NCBI GenBank assembly: GCA_963851295.1
Contig: CAWKOS010000009.1
Coordinates: forward strand, 1 to 64,000
Length of the DNA: 64,000 bases
From: JAOPZW01 sp963851295
Lineage (GTDB): Bacteria > Actinomycetota > Thermoleophilia > Solirubrobacterales > Solirubrobacteraceae
Direction of reading: 5' to 3'
Shown: positions 25,951 through 34,853 of the stretch, piece after piece
Layout: each line of letters opens with the position of its first letter
Position numbering within the stretch: the stretch's first letter is position 1
Position numbers and translations under genes: made by a program
Notes under the pieces: generated by a model
The model's database searches: none
What the model saw: only the letters and a program-made list of their open reading frames with translations
What the model was told of the DNA's origin: nothing

Positions 25951-27162
25951 ATGCAAGTGGCAGTCGTCACTGCGGCAACCGGCAAGGCATATGGCGACCT
26001 CCGGCCTGAGACGGCGATCGTCAAAGGCTCGCTGCTCTACGCGGACGGCGTTCGTCTGGTCAGCGGAAAGCTGCCTGCCCTCTACATCCAGGGCGGCGAG
26101 CAGATGCGGCGCATGCCCGAGATGTACCAGGACGCACTGCGCCTCGAGGCGTCCGGCGACGACGTGATGGCCGACCTGGTCGAGGTAGTGCGAACCCGCG
26201 ATCCGGCGCTGGCGCAGGAGCTGCAGCAGATCGCCAGGCAAACCGGGACGGCCACTGCCTTCTTCGAGGCTGTGGAGGCGGTCTGGGAGGAGCAGATTCT
26301 TCCGCAGCTCAGAGCAAGCCCGGCGCACGTGCACGAGGCGATACTTCGACGCGGTCTGCCGCAGCTCGTAGCCACGTACGCGCGACGGCAGGAGGTCGAT
26401 CCCGCACCGCTCACGGCCGCCGCCCGCGAGCTCAAGGCGGCCGCCGACGCGGGCGTGCTCGACTTCGACCTACTCGATGCCCAGCGGACCTACGACGTGG
26501 AGGTCGAGCCGCTGCTGCATGAGACGATTGTGCGATTGCTCGACGCGGTCGTCGCGCTGGCGACCACTCCCGGAGCGATCTACCCCGTCTTCGATGATCG
26601 TGCCGACACGGTTATCAGCGCGCTCGCCAGGCACGAGCTCGTGCCAACCGTGACCCGCGTCGGCATCGCCCAAGAGCTCGTTGTCTCCCTTCAGACCTTC
26701 CCGATGGCGTCAATGGACGTCGTGCTCGACGTTCGCGAACGGATTCGGCCGTCGCTCGCGCGCTTCCGGGCCGCGCTTGCCCAGGCGTCCGACCAGCTCG
26801 GCCAGTTCGATGCAGCGCAGGGGTTGGGCCCCGCGGTCGAGGATCTGCGGGCTCGAACGATCGACCCGGCACTGCAGGAGATCGAGGAGAACCTCGAGCA
26901 GCTTGGCGCGCGGCACACGCTCCTGCGCGGGTGGCCAGCAGCTGCCGCTGGGGCGCTTGGCCTGACCGCCGCGGCTGCCGTGAAGGCCCCAGAGCTGGCG
27001 CAATATGTCCCGCTGCTCGCCGGTCTGTCGACGGCCTACACGAAGGAGCTGCTCACACGGGCCGAGCTGGATCGCGAGCGACGCCGGAACCAGTTCTTCT
27101 TCCTCCATGCCGCCGAGCGCTATCTGGCGGAGGGGATCGAGCAGGAGGCTCGCGGCGTCTAG
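25951..27162 (+). CDS. Conserved protein of unknown function divergent from the ApeA-like gene
   Basis: 403 residues from ATG 25951. Largely alpha-helical and acidic, with SLLYADGVRLVSGKL near the N-terminus and ASMDVVLDVRERIRPSLARF followed by long amphipathic helices. A hydrophobic patch RGWPAAAAGALGLTAAAAVK precedes the basic C-terminal helix RAELDRERRRNQFFFLHAAE. No catalytic motif or named family is recognised. Codon use is like neighbouring real genes. It is divergently arranged with the ApeA-like gene in an island next to an integrase; a defence role is only a guess from location. Confidence 0.7.
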   Translation: MQVAVVTAATGKAYGDLRPETAIVKGSLLYADGVRLVSGKLPALYIQGGEQMRRMPEMYQDALRLEASGDDVMADLVEVVRTRDPALAQELQQIARQTGTATAFFEAVEAVWEEQILPQLRASPAHVHEAILRRGLPQLVATYARRQEVDPAPLTAAARELKAAADAGVLDFDLLDAQRTYDVEVEPLLHETIVRLLDAVVALATTPGAIYPVFDDRADTVISALARHELVPTVTRVGIAQELVVSLQTFPMASMDVVLDVRERIRPSLARFRAALAQASDQLGQFDAAQGLGPAVEDLRARTIDPALQEIEENLEQLGARHTLLRGWPAAAAGALGLTAAAAVKAPELAQYVPLLAGLSTAYTKELLTRAELDRERRRNQFFFLHAAERYLAEGIEQEARGV

Positions 27163-27845
27163 GAATGTTGGCGACCCGTCAGCCGCTCCGAGGTCTGCGC
27201 GTATCGTCGCGGACGACGGAGAGCGCCTACGAGCGGACCGCCAGGGATCTCAGCGAGCTACTGAGCGGGTCATCCGTTGCGTGCGACCCGTGGAGGCGGA
27301 GCAAGTGCTTGGTTGGCGCGAGCGTATGCGGCGTGCATCGATGAGCCGGCACCGCTCTGCGACAACGATCGAGACGCCTGATTCACGCGAACGCCTATTG
27401 GAATCGGGTCCCGTCGCGGAACGCCTTGAGCTTCGCGTGGCCATACATGTGCTGCAACCATCAGCGCAGAACGCTCGTCACGAAGCTGCGCGGCGTTTCC
27501 TCTCATACCGCAGGCGCGACGGGGCGCCTCGCTGCGGTACCGTCGGCGAACGTCACGCTGGCACCCGACAGGGTGCCAATGTGATGGTTCACCACCGTGT
27601 GTCGTGACCTCGGCACGTCACGCTGGCTGGTCCTCAGCGCCAAAGGGCCCGGGACTCGGGTCGACGACCGGCTCAACGACGAGCCCGCGATACTCCGGAT
27701 GGCGAGTCCTGAGAATTGACTGCCAGGTCGCGGTGACGCCCGTGAGCGCCTCGGCCGGGAGCGTCGCCACTCGCGCACGGCGCCAGCATCCTCCTCCCTG
27801 ACTTGAGTCGTCCATGCCGGCAGATTAGTAGGCTTTGCTGGCCGG
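27163..27845. other. Gene-poor stretch beside the integrase
   Basis: About 680 bases. A 65-codon - strand frame at 27618-27815 (MDDSSQGGGCWRRARVATLP ...) is possible but unrecognised. No excisionase-like HTH gene is visible where one might be expected beside an integrase. Confidence 0.4.
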
Positions 27846-29120
27846 TCAGCGCAACTCGATCGGTTCAACCTCGCGAGCCGCCACCTCACCTGACGATGTG
27901 GCGCGAAGGACGGCCGAGAGCTTCTCAGCAGCGTCGTGCTGGGGCACGTGATGCACGTAGATCATCGTCGTGCTGATGTCGGCGTGTCCCATGAACGCCT
28001 TGACGTCGGTGAGAGGGAAGGCCTGAACCGCGAGCGTGCCGAAGGTGTGGCGCAGATCGTGGAATCGGATGCGCTTGAGCGCGGCCCGATCCATCGCCGC
28101 GTAGAACCGCCGACGCAGGGCAGAGCCGTCGAGATGCTCGCCAGCCGCGTTCGGAAAGACCAAATCCTCCTCCGCCGTGAAGAGGGATCGCCGGCTCAGT
28201 TCGTCGAGCACGAGCATCACTTGGTCGGTCATCGGCACGCTGCGGACGCGCCCCGATTTGGGCATCTCCTCTTGACCCGTGACGTAGGAGCGCCGCACGT
28301 GAACGAGGCGCTTGCCGTAGTCGATGTCGCGCCAGCGCAGCGCCAGCAGCTCGCCGAGCCGCACGCCGGTGTAGGCGGCGACGACGTACATCGCTCCGTC
28401 CTGCGGCGAGGCCGCTGCCCGCGCGAGCGCCGCCACCTCCTCCGGCGAGTAGACCTCGAAGTCGCCGGAGCGCCGTACCACCTGGCGTTCGATAACCGAG
28501 GCAGCGTTGAACGGCAGGCCGTACGCGCGTTGAGCGCGCTTGAGGATCCCGTGCACCAGGACCAGGTGCTGATTGACCGTCGACGGCGCAAGGCCACGTT
28601 GCCGGATCAGGTAGGTCCGGAGGGCATCGATGCGCGGGACCGTGACCGCTGTGAGCGGCAGCCGACCGAGCGCGGGCAGGATGTGGTTGCGCAACGAGAG
28701 GCGGTAGTTGCGAAGCGTCGACGTACGCCGACCGCGCTCACGCTCGAGATAGCGCAGCCACTCCTCGGCGGCGTCGGCGAAGGTGACAGTTGCTCCCGGT
28801 CGTCGGGCGACGACGCGCCCGCGGCGCGCGTCGGCCAGGATGGTGTCGAGCACCTCTCGGGCGCCCCGCTTCGTGAGATAGCCCTCGGGTGGACGACCCC
28901 GACCGACCCACGCTTTGCCGATCACGCGTTGGTGCTGACCGCCGGCGTCGCGCCACTTGGCCATCCAGCGATCGCCCGACTTGCGGCTCTTGCGAAAGAT
29001 GTGACCGCTGACCGGGGCTTCGCGCAGTTCCTCCACGGGCCACACGCTAGGCGCGAGGTGGGATGGCCCGACGTGTCCCGGAAGGGTCCCCGACTCAGCA
29101 GAAACAGCATGATCTAGCAC
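27846..29120 (-). CDS. Tyrosine recombinase (phage/ICE-type integrase)
   Basis: Up to 424 residues. An arm-binding-like N-terminus (IFRKSRKSGDRWMAKWRDAG) and a SAM-like core-binding domain (FADAAEEWLRYLERERGRRT; LSLRNHILPALGRLPLTAVT) lead to the catalytic domain. The active site is complete: Arg in YTGVRLGELLALRW, His-x-x-Arg in FHDLRHTFGT, His in MGHADISTTMIYVH and the nucleophile Tyr in that same stretch. ATG 29120 is used; GTG 29036 is also possible. Its 5' end lies 57 bases from a tRNA 3'-half (29178-29219), the classic int-attP arrangement, so this integrase most likely recognises that site. Confidence 0.93.
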   Translation of the reverse strand: MLDHAVSAESGTLPGHVGPSHLAPSVWPVEELREAPVSGHIFRKSRKSGDRWMAKWRDAGGQHQRVIGKAWVGRGRPPEGYLTKRGAREVLDTILADARRGRVVARRPGATVTFADAAEEWLRYLERERGRRTSTLRNYRLSLRNHILPALGRLPLTAVTVPRIDALRTYLIRQRGLAPSTVNQHLVLVHGILKRAQRAYGLPFNAASVIERQVVRRSGDFEVYSPEEVAALARAAASPQDGAMYVVAAYTGVRLGELLALRWRDIDYGKRLVHVRRSYVTGQEEMPKSGRVRSVPMTDQVMLVLDELSRRSLFTAEEDLVFPNAAGEHLDGSALRRRFYAAMDRAALKRIRFHDLRHTFGTLAVQAFPLTDVKAFMGHADISTTMIYVHHVPQHDAAEKLSAVLRATSSGEVAAREVEPIELR

Positions 29121-29177
29121 GCCCTGAACCCAAGCATATTTGGCTTACTAGAGCCAGATATTGGGCCTGGCGATGCG

Positions 29178-29219
29178 ATCATAATCCGCGTGTCGGGGGT
29201 TCGAGTCCCTCCTCCGGCA
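29178..29219 (+). repeat. tRNA 3'-half / att-like core, copy 1
   Basis: A 42-base block (atcataatccgcgtgtcggg then ggttcgagtccctcctccgg ca) containing the T-arm and 3' acceptor strand of a tRNA. It is identical at 39183-39224 and partly repeated at 34820-34853. No matching 5' half (expected to start GCCGGAG) lies upstream, so this is not a functional tRNA but an attachment-site remnant next to the integrase. Confidence 0.85.
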
Positions 29220-29430
29220 CTTCCTCAACGCCCCGCAGCGAGATGGCCAGAGTCCAGACCACCGCAGCCACAATCGGGGGACCCGAGCGCCGCCACGGGA
29301 TCTCTCCACGCCACAGGGCGGTGTAGAAGGCCGCGAACAGTCCCACGACGATCCCGCCAATGACGACGCCGAGAGTGAGAAACAGCTCGAGCTGTGCGCC
29401 GCTTGCGAAACACAACAACAGGAACGACAC
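29179..29430 (-). CDS. Small two-helix membrane protein reading into the att core
   Basis: 83 codons from GTG 29430. Two clear hydrophobic segments, SFLLLCFASGAQLELFLTLG and VVIGGIVVGLFAAFYTALW, are followed by a short charged loop and a third hydrophobic patch IVAAVVWTLAISL. The last residues (EEGLEPPTRGL) are simply the antisense translation of the tRNA fragment and cannot be native, so the gene either lost its own 3' end at the integration site or borrowed its stop from it. No family recognised. Confidence 0.45.
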   Translation of the reverse strand: MSFLLLCFASGAQLELFLTLGVVIGGIVVGLFAAFYTALWRGEIPWRRSGPPIVAAVVWTLAISLRGVEEVPEEGLEPPTRGL

Positions 29431-29649
29431 GACCGCGCATCCCAGCGCGATGAGCCAACCGCCGCGAGATCGGACGCTGGCGGCTCCAAGCGCATACGCC
29501 CGCTGCTACAGACTCGGGCTGCGCTTCGACGTGACCTCGGACGGCGCTGGCGTAGACATGAATCCGACGCTACCTGACACCGGGAAGTTCAATCGCGCAC
29601 AGACGTAGTCGGCCCGACGAGGGCGAACCGTTCGGCGCATGTCGTTGTC

Positions 29650-29844
29650 TCATGCCAGACGGGTCGGCGTCGCCGCCAGCTCCTGCGATGAGACCGAGAC
29701 GAGGTCGATGTCGCGCAGCTTAAGCGCGGGGCGATCCCACGCGCGGATCGTGACTCGGCTCGCACCAGTGGCCGCGAGCGCCAGGTGAGGCGGCTCATCC
29801 GGGGGGAGGAGCTTCGAGGGGCCGGGTCTGGCCGTGTTCTTCAC
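29650..29844 (-). CDS. Possible small hypothetical protein
   Basis: 64 codons (MKNTARPGPSKLLPPDEPPH ... SSQELAATPTRLA) with a mixed, protein-like composition, including a strand-like VTIRAWDRPALKLRDIDLVSV. No ribosome site is clear and no family is recognised. It may be spurious. Confidence 0.25.
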   Translation of the reverse strand: MKNTARPGPSKLLPPDEPPHLALAATGASRVTIRAWDRPALKLRDIDLVSVSSQELAATPTRLA

Positions 29845-29901
29845 GAAATCTTGATGCCGTGGCGCCGGATCTGTACGCCGGCTTGACGCGTAGGCGATGA
29901 G

Positions 29902-30426
29902 GTGGCATGCGTGGATGTCGTCGCCGCCCCGCGACGGGCGAGCAAGCCTGTGCGATCAAGCAGACGTCGTCCGATCGCCGCCGCGTTCGTAAGCAGCGTG
30001 TTGGCGCGTGTTGCGGCGCCGCGACTCGATGCGCGTCTCGCTGCGGGCGAGGATCCACTGAGCGATGGTGTTCTGGCGTGTCGCTCGCGGCGGTTGGTGT
30101 CCGGGCGGTCACGGCGGAGGCTTGCGTGCGGACTTGGGCGCGCCTGGTCGATGCCGCCAGGGCCTGCGGTGCCGTCGGCGGCCGTGGCGGTCGATGAGCA
30201 CGCCGTCAAGCTCGCGCGGTCGGCGTTGCAGCAGCTCGCGTCGGCGCTTCGATCGCGCGCGGACGTCGAGCCGCGCGGCGTCGCGATCACGCACATCTTG
30301 TTGACGGAGCCCTCCAGCGCTCTCTACCGGCCCGCGTATCCCGAAGAGCTCTATGAGCTGGCGCGCGCGGCGCTCTTCGCGCTGGGACCACGCGAGGCCG
30401 CCAGCGCGGGGCGGTGCCGACGATGA
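29902..30426 (+). CDS. Conserved hypothetical protein, coupled to the Kup transporter
   Basis: Up to 174 residues from GTG 29902; the true start may be later. The C-terminal half is protein-like and probably the conserved core: VDEHAVKLARSALQQLASAL, then GVAITHILLTEPSSALYRPA and YPEELYELARAALFALGP. The N-terminal half is Arg/Ala-rich and doubtful. Its TGA overlaps the ATG of the kup gene (ATGA, 30423-30426), a strong sign of a shared operon. Function unknown; a regulatory or accessory role in potassium uptake is only suggested by the coupling. Confidence 0.5.
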   Translation: MACVDVVAAPRRASKPVRSSRRRPIAAAFVSSVLARVAAPRLDARLAAGEDPLSDGVLACRSRRLVSGRSRRRLACGLGRAWSMPPGPAVPSAAVAVDEHAVKLARSALQQLASALRSRADVEPRGVAITHILLTEPSSALYRPAYPEELYELARAALFALGPREAASAGRCRR

Positions 30427-32558
30427 CGCCAGTCGAGGGAGGCCGGCCGCTTACCAGGCGCACGCTGAACGAGGCCGCGCACAAGCTGGAAGTGAAGGCG
30501 GGCGAGGACATCGCCGCCGGAGTCCCGAATGGGAGGGCGCCGGCTCAGAAGCGGATCTTCAACGAGGCAGCGCACAAGCTTGGCTACTGGGCGCCGCCGA
30601 CACCGGACAGCAGGGAGATCGAGTCTGAGGCCACGCGCAAGCGATTCGAGGCGCTTGCCGATCAAGACCGCGACGTGATCGCCCACGCGGGGCGAGCGGT
30701 GCTGGTGCTGGGAGCGCTGGGCATCGTCTACGGCGACATCGGGACAAGCCCGCTGTACACCGAGCAGGTCATCTTCGGCTCCTATCACGCGACCGCGCAC
30801 GTCACGCCGGCGGTCGCCTACGGCATCGTGTCGCTGATCTTCTGGGCGCTGACGATCGTCGTCTCGATCAAGTACGCGGGCTTCATCATGCGCGCCCACA
30901 ACCGCGGCGACGGCGGCATCATGGCGCTGTGCGCCCTGCTGCACCGCAACCGGGTGGCTCACGCCGGCGCGCTCGTGATGCTCGGTATCTTCGGCGCGGC
31001 GTTGTTCTTCGGCGACGGGATCATCACGCCCGCGATCTCCGTCCTCGGCTCGCTTCAGGGCTTGGAGGTTGCACAGCCCGGGCTCTCGCACCTCGTCGTC
31101 CCGCTGTCGGTCGGGATCCTGATCGGCCTGTTCGTGCTCCAGCGATACGGGTCGGGCACCATCGGCTGGCTGTTCGGTCCCGTCATCGTCGTGTGGTTCG
31201 TCGCGATCGGGCTGATCGGCCTCAAGGAGGTGCTCAAGGACCCAGCGGTGCTGCAGGGGTTGTCTCCCAGCTGGGGCGTTCGGTTCCTGATCGACCACGG
31301 CGTCTCCGGCTACCTGGTGCTCGGCGGCGTCGTGCTGGCGGTGACCGGCGCCGAGGCGCTGTACGCCGACAGGGGACACTTCGGGGCGATGCCGATCCGG
31401 ATCGGCTGGCTCGGGCTCGCGTTTCCGGCCCTGATGCTCAACTACCTCGGCCAGGCCGCGATGATCCTGCACCGGCCCAGCACTGCCGAGAACCCGTTCT
31501 TCCTGATGGCACCCCACTGGAGCCGGTACCCGATGCTGTTCCTCGCCACGGCGGCGACGATCATCGCCTCCCAGGCGGCGATCTCGGGGTCCTTCTCCGT
31601 CGCGCGGCAGGCCGTTCAGCTTGGCTTCCTCCCGCGCCTCAAGGTCCTCCACACCTCCAAGACGGAGGGCCAGATCTATGTGCCGATCGTCAACTGGGGC
31701 CTGTGCATCGGCGTCGTGGTCCTCACGCTGGCGTTCCGGTCAGCCGACAAGCTGGGCGACATCTACGGCGTCGCGGTAACAGGGACCTTCATCCTCAACA
31801 CACTGCTGTTCGTCGCCGTCGCGCGACTGCTTTGGGGAACCCCCAAGCGCCGGATCCTGCCGGTGGCAGCGCTGTTCCTCATGGTGGAGACGACGTTCTT
31901 CAGCGCCAACATCGCGAAGGTCGAGCACGGCGCCTGGCTGCCCCTGGTGGTCGGGCTCGCGATCTCGCTCGTGATGATCAACTGGCGCCGGGGCCAGGTC
32001 GTCGTCACCCGCAACCGGATCGCCAAGGAGGGATCGCTCGACGAGTTCCTCGCCGGCCTCCTCAAGCAGGAGCCTCCGCTCCTGCGGTTGCCCGGTGTCG
32101 CGATCTTCCTGAACCCCAACGGGGACACAACCCCGCTTGCGCTCCATGCGCAGGTCGAGCACACCCACACGCTCCACAAGCGCGTCCTCATCGTGTCCAT
32201 CGACACGGTCAGCATCCCGCACGTCGACGACCACGACCGGTTCGCCGTCGAGAAGCTCGGACCACGCGGCTTCAACATCCGCCACGTCACTATCCGCAAC
32301 GGCTACCACGACGAGCTCAACATTCCCGGCTCGCTACACGAATGCCGCAAGCAGGGCTTGCTGGAACGCGACCTCGACCTCGAGCACGCCTCCTACTTCG
32401 TGTCCCGGATCACCATCACCCCCACCTCCGCGCGCCCACTTCGGTCCTGGCGCAAGGGGCTCTTCATCGCGATGGCCCGCAACGCAGCAAGCCCCATCGA
32501 CCACTTCGGACTGCCCAGCGACCGCACCGTCCTGATGGGATCCCAGATCGCGCTCTAA
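30423..32558 (+). CDS. kup: Kup/Trk-D family potassium uptake permease
   Basis: 711 residues, about 12 transmembrane helices and a cytosolic C-terminal domain. Family hallmarks are clear: LGALGIVYGDIGTSPLYT in helix 1, HNRGDGGIMALCALL, LFFGDGIITPAISVLGS, VVLAVTGAEALYADRGHFG, LNYLGQAAMIL and SQAAISGSFSVARQAVQLGF. It imports K+ with protons in characterised members. The N-terminus is unusual: about 70 extra residues with a duplicated motif, RRTLNEAAHKLEVKAG and KRIFNEAAHKLGYWAP. ATG 30423 was chosen over GTG 30414 because it forms the ATGA overlap with the preceding gene. Confidence 0.95.
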   Translation: MTPVEGGRPLTRRTLNEAAHKLEVKAGEDIAAGVPNGRAPAQKRIFNEAAHKLGYWAPPTPDSREIESEATRKRFEALADQDRDVIAHAGRAVLVLGALGIVYGDIGTSPLYTEQVIFGSYHATAHVTPAVAYGIVSLIFWALTIVVSIKYAGFIMRAHNRGDGGIMALCALLHRNRVAHAGALVMLGIFGAALFFGDGIITPAISVLGSLQGLEVAQPGLSHLVVPLSVGILIGLFVLQRYGSGTIGWLFGPVIVVWFVAIGLIGLKEVLKDPAVLQGLSPSWGVRFLIDHGVSGYLVLGGVVLAVTGAEALYADRGHFGAMPIRIGWLGLAFPALMLNYLGQAAMILHRPSTAENPFFLMAPHWSRYPMLFLATAATIIASQAAISGSFSVARQAVQLGFLPRLKVLHTSKTEGQIYVPIVNWGLCIGVVVLTLAFRSADKLGDIYGVAVTGTFILNTLLFVAVARLLWGTPKRRILPVAALFLMVETTFFSANIAKVEHGAWLPLVVGLAISLVMINWRRGQVVVTRNRIAKEGSLDEFLAGLLKQEPPLLRLPGVAIFLNPNGDTTPLALHAQVEHTHTLHKRVLIVSIDTVSIPHVDDHDRFAVEKLGPRGFNIRHVTIRNGYHDELNIPGSLHECRKQGLLERDLDLEHASYFVSRITITPTSARPLRSWRKGLFIAMARNAASPIDHFGLPSDRTVLMGSQIAL

Positions 32559-33299
32559 CCGCGCCGAGATCGGCAGAGACTGAAGCATCAGCGGAGTCGC
32601 GGCGCTCGCCACGTCTCCTCGGCCCGTGTCTCGGTGCCAGTTGGGTGCCAGAACTCCAGCGAACAGCGGCGAAACCGGAGACAGCCGCCGACGCAGCGAA
32701 GACGCCGATGCGCCCCGATATGCAGGGATGGAGCGGTGAGAGCGGACAATCAGGGTTTGCTTGCCATGCAGAAGGTCGACCGTCGAGCCGCTGGCCGGAC
32801 TGGCTCCGGGCTGTGCCGCCAATAGGTGCGGCGATTCCCACGCTGTCCGAGCCCGCGATGATCGAGCGAGCGTTGCCTAGCGACGCGTTTGGACCAGCTA
32901 CGCGCAGTTAGGCGCCGCGTAGCCGCGCTTCGCCTTCGTAAACTCTCACGACCTGGCCAGCTGGGCCAGACGCGTGGCGACCGAGTTCCGATTGAGCCCC
33001 CGCGCTCGCGCGACGTCGCCCGCGGTGGAGCCGGGGTTCGAAGCCACGAAGTCGATCAACACCCCCTGGGTGTTGCCTTTTTGGGCGCGACTGGATGCTG
33101 AACCTCAGCCGATGTGGCTGGGTAGCGTGCCGCACCGTGCAGGAACGATCCGAAGTGCGGGTTCCAGGGGGGCCGCCGCCCGGTTTCTGGCGAAGCAGCT
33201 GCGTCGTGATCGAGACGTGTCGTTCGAGATGGCTGCACACGAGGTCGGAATCGGGCCCGACGCGGCGCGACACGCACGCCTGCGTGCGATCATCGACCC
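32559..33299. other. Intergenic stretch with an HTH remnant and direct repeats
   Basis: Contains the direct repeat ggtgccag at 32633-32640 and 32644-32651 and a broken HTH gene on the - strand (listed separately). Otherwise no supported gene. Confidence 0.45.
32909..33100 (-). pseudogene. Remnant of a small winged-helix/HTH protein
   Basis: On the - strand GVLIDFVASNPGSTAGDVAR followed by ARGLNRNSVATRLAQLA is a convincing HTH: a helix, a turn with N-P-G-S-T, and a recognition helix with N-S-V-A-T-R-L. A stop follows in that frame near 32945, while the adjacent frame continues GQVVRVYEGEARLRGA, the expected wing. One indel therefore breaks it. No good start codon is seen at the 5' side. Confidence 0.5.
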
Positions 33300-33815
33300 A
33301 TGAGTGAGCCTGATCCGGAACGCAGCAGCTTCGAGGACGTCGCACGGGCGCTGGCCGATGAGGTCAGCGGGGCGATCGAGCGGCTCTCTGAGATCGACCT
33401 CGATGAGATTGCGCGGGCCGCGAGCGCGGAAGGCGAGCGCGCGAGACAATGGATCGACGACCTTGGCCGGTGGCTGCGCGAGCAGAGCGGCGCGTGGGAG
33501 CACGGGCCGGCGCCTGCCGACCGCTCGACGCCAGGAAGCCCGACGGGCGACGATCCGCTGCGACACGCCGGGCCGCATCCGCTCGATCTCCCCACGCCCG
33601 ACCAAGGCGTGGCGCTGGCGGCACTCGACTCGGGCCGCTGGAGGGTCGAGCCGGGAACGAGCGCGCTTGCCGTCCACGGCGAGGGCCCGGGCCCCAGCGA
33701 CGCGCTCGGGCTCGTCCGCGAGCTGCGAGTTCGCGACTGGATGACCGCCGACGGTCAAATCACGCTGGCCGGCCGCGACGCGCTGAGCCGGTGGCTCGAC
33801 GCTGCGGATCGCTGA
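33300..33815 (+). CDS. Conserved hypothetical acidic protein
   Basis: 171 residues from ATG 33300. The N-terminal third is a charged helix (FEDVARALADEVSGAIERLS; ARQWIDDLGRWLREQ), followed by a Pro-rich linker. A compact C-terminal module reads HPLDLPTPDQGVALAALDSG, then RWRVEPGTSALAVHGEGPGP and LVRELRVRDWMTADGQITLA. That module looks like a small winged or alpha/beta fold. The stop overlaps the convergent metallophosphoesterase gene by 56 bases. Function unknown. Confidence 0.7.
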   Translation: MSEPDPERSSFEDVARALADEVSGAIERLSEIDLDEIARAASAEGERARQWIDDLGRWLREQSGAWEHGPAPADRSTPGSPTGDDPLRHAGPHPLDLPTPDQGVALAALDSGRWRVEPGTSALAVHGEGPGPSDALGLVRELRVRDWMTADGQITLAGRDALSRWLDAADR

Positions 33816-34569
33816 CCGACCCCTCAGCACCGTCGAGGCCGAGCGCGCGCGCCCGCAGACGCGCCGGAGCCGGGTCATACGGCGCGCGGCGCCATGTCGC
33901 CATCTGCCCCTGAAGATCGAGCAGCAGCCAGTAGGCGCCGTCAGCCGCTTCGAGGTCCAGACCGTCCCACCAGCCAACCCGCGACGGTGCCGGGGCACCA
34001 ACCGCGCCTGGGTTGAGCAGCCACTTGCCGCCTGTGAGATCCAGCGGTACGCCGGGCGCGATCTTGACCGCGCTCGCGCCGCCTGGCGTGCCCCGCCACG
34101 CGGCGGCAACATGGGTGTGGCCGACGAGCCCCAGCGCGCCGCGCTGGACCGCCAGGCAGGCTGCCGCGTTCGATGCGCCGACGTACTCGTGCACGGGGTT
34201 CCGCGGGCTGCCGTGCCAGCACTGCACGTCGCCGCGACGCGCCGCGGGCTTGCGCGAACGCATCCACTGCACATCGGCGGCGCTCAACCGCTCGCGCGCG
34301 AGCTCGATCGACCGCGCGGCGCACGACCCCGGATCGCCGAACCTCGTGAGCTCGGCCGATCCCGTGGTGCCGTAGTCATGGTTGCCCATCAGCGCCACGG
34401 CGCAACGCCCGCGCGTGCGAGCCACCACATGCTCGGGGTCCGGGCCTCCGCCGGTCATGTCCCCCAGCGACCACAACTCCTGCACGCCACACGCCTCGGC
34501 CGCGCCAATCACGGCGTCGAGCGCCTCCGCGTGCGCGTGCGCGTCGCCGAACACCGCTACGACCACCAC
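33760..34569 (-). CDS. Calcineurin-like metallophosphoesterase
   Basis: 269 residues. The two-metal site motifs are in order: VAVFGDAHAHAEALDAVI (D-x-H), LWSLGDMTGGGPDPEHVV (GD), ALMGNHDYG (GNHD), CWHGSPRNPVHEYV and GLVGHTHVAAAWRG (GHTH). The product is of the YfcE/MJ0936-like phosphodiesterase group, acting on a phosphate diester that cannot be named from sequence. The last approximately 30 residues (SVSDPQRRATGSARRGRPA) overlap the convergent gene and look unconserved. A monocistronic arrangement is likely. Confidence 0.88.
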   Translation of the reverse strand: MVVVAVFGDAHAHAEALDAVIGAAEACGVQELWSLGDMTGGGPDPEHVVARTRGRCAVALMGNHDYGTTGSAELTRFGDPGSCAARSIELARERLSAADVQWMRSRKPAARRGDVQCWHGSPRNPVHEYVGASNAAACLAVQRGALGLVGHTHVAAAWRGTPGGASAVKIAPGVPLDLTGGKWLLNPGAVGAPAPSRVGWWDGLDLEAADGAYWLLLDLQGQMATWRRAPYDPAPARLRARALGLDGAEGSVSDPQRRATGSARRGRPA

Positions 34570-34750
34570 CCGAACCCTAGACCGCGACGCGCGAGTCCAG
34601 CAGAGTCTGAAGGCAAAGACGACCCCGCGGGTAGGCGTAACCGATGCGACCTGGCAAGCGCCGCCGTGCGTGCGAGTTCACGAGTTGGGGTGCGCCGGTC
34701 TTGCGCGCTACGTGTGCGGACAGGCGGAATGCTGTACGCCTGACGGTGCC

Positions 34751-34819
34751 GTTGTGTCCAACGGCGTGTCCAACCGGCCCTGAATTCCCGATGGCTAAGC
34801 CAAATCAGGCGGGAATCAT
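34751..34819 (+). repeat. att-flanking repeat shared with 39119-39182
   Basis: Sequence upstream of att copy 2 matches that upstream of copy 3 for about 70 bases or more. It includes paired gtgtccaac units (gtgtccaacggcgtgtccaac) and gatggctaagcca. Paired short direct repeats beside a tRNA core are typical of integrase arm sites. Copy 1 shares only the part nearest the core. Confidence 0.6.
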
Positions 34820-34853
34820 CCGCGTGTCGGGGGTTCGAGTCCCTCCTCCGGCA
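34820..34853 (+). repeat. tRNA 3'-half / att-like core, copy 2
   Basis: 34 bases identical to copies 1 and 3 (ccgcgtgtcgggggttcgag then tccctcctccggca). It lacks the preceding ataat found in the other two, so its anticodon-side part is already degraded. Marks a boundary between the 29.2-34.8 and 34.9-39.2 kb segments. Confidence 0.8.

Noticed and set aside
29178..29219. Functional tRNA gene
   Set aside because: Only the T-arm and 3' acceptor strand are present; the anticodon stem does not pair and no 5' half (GCCGGAG) exists upstream. Same for the copies at 34820 and 39183.
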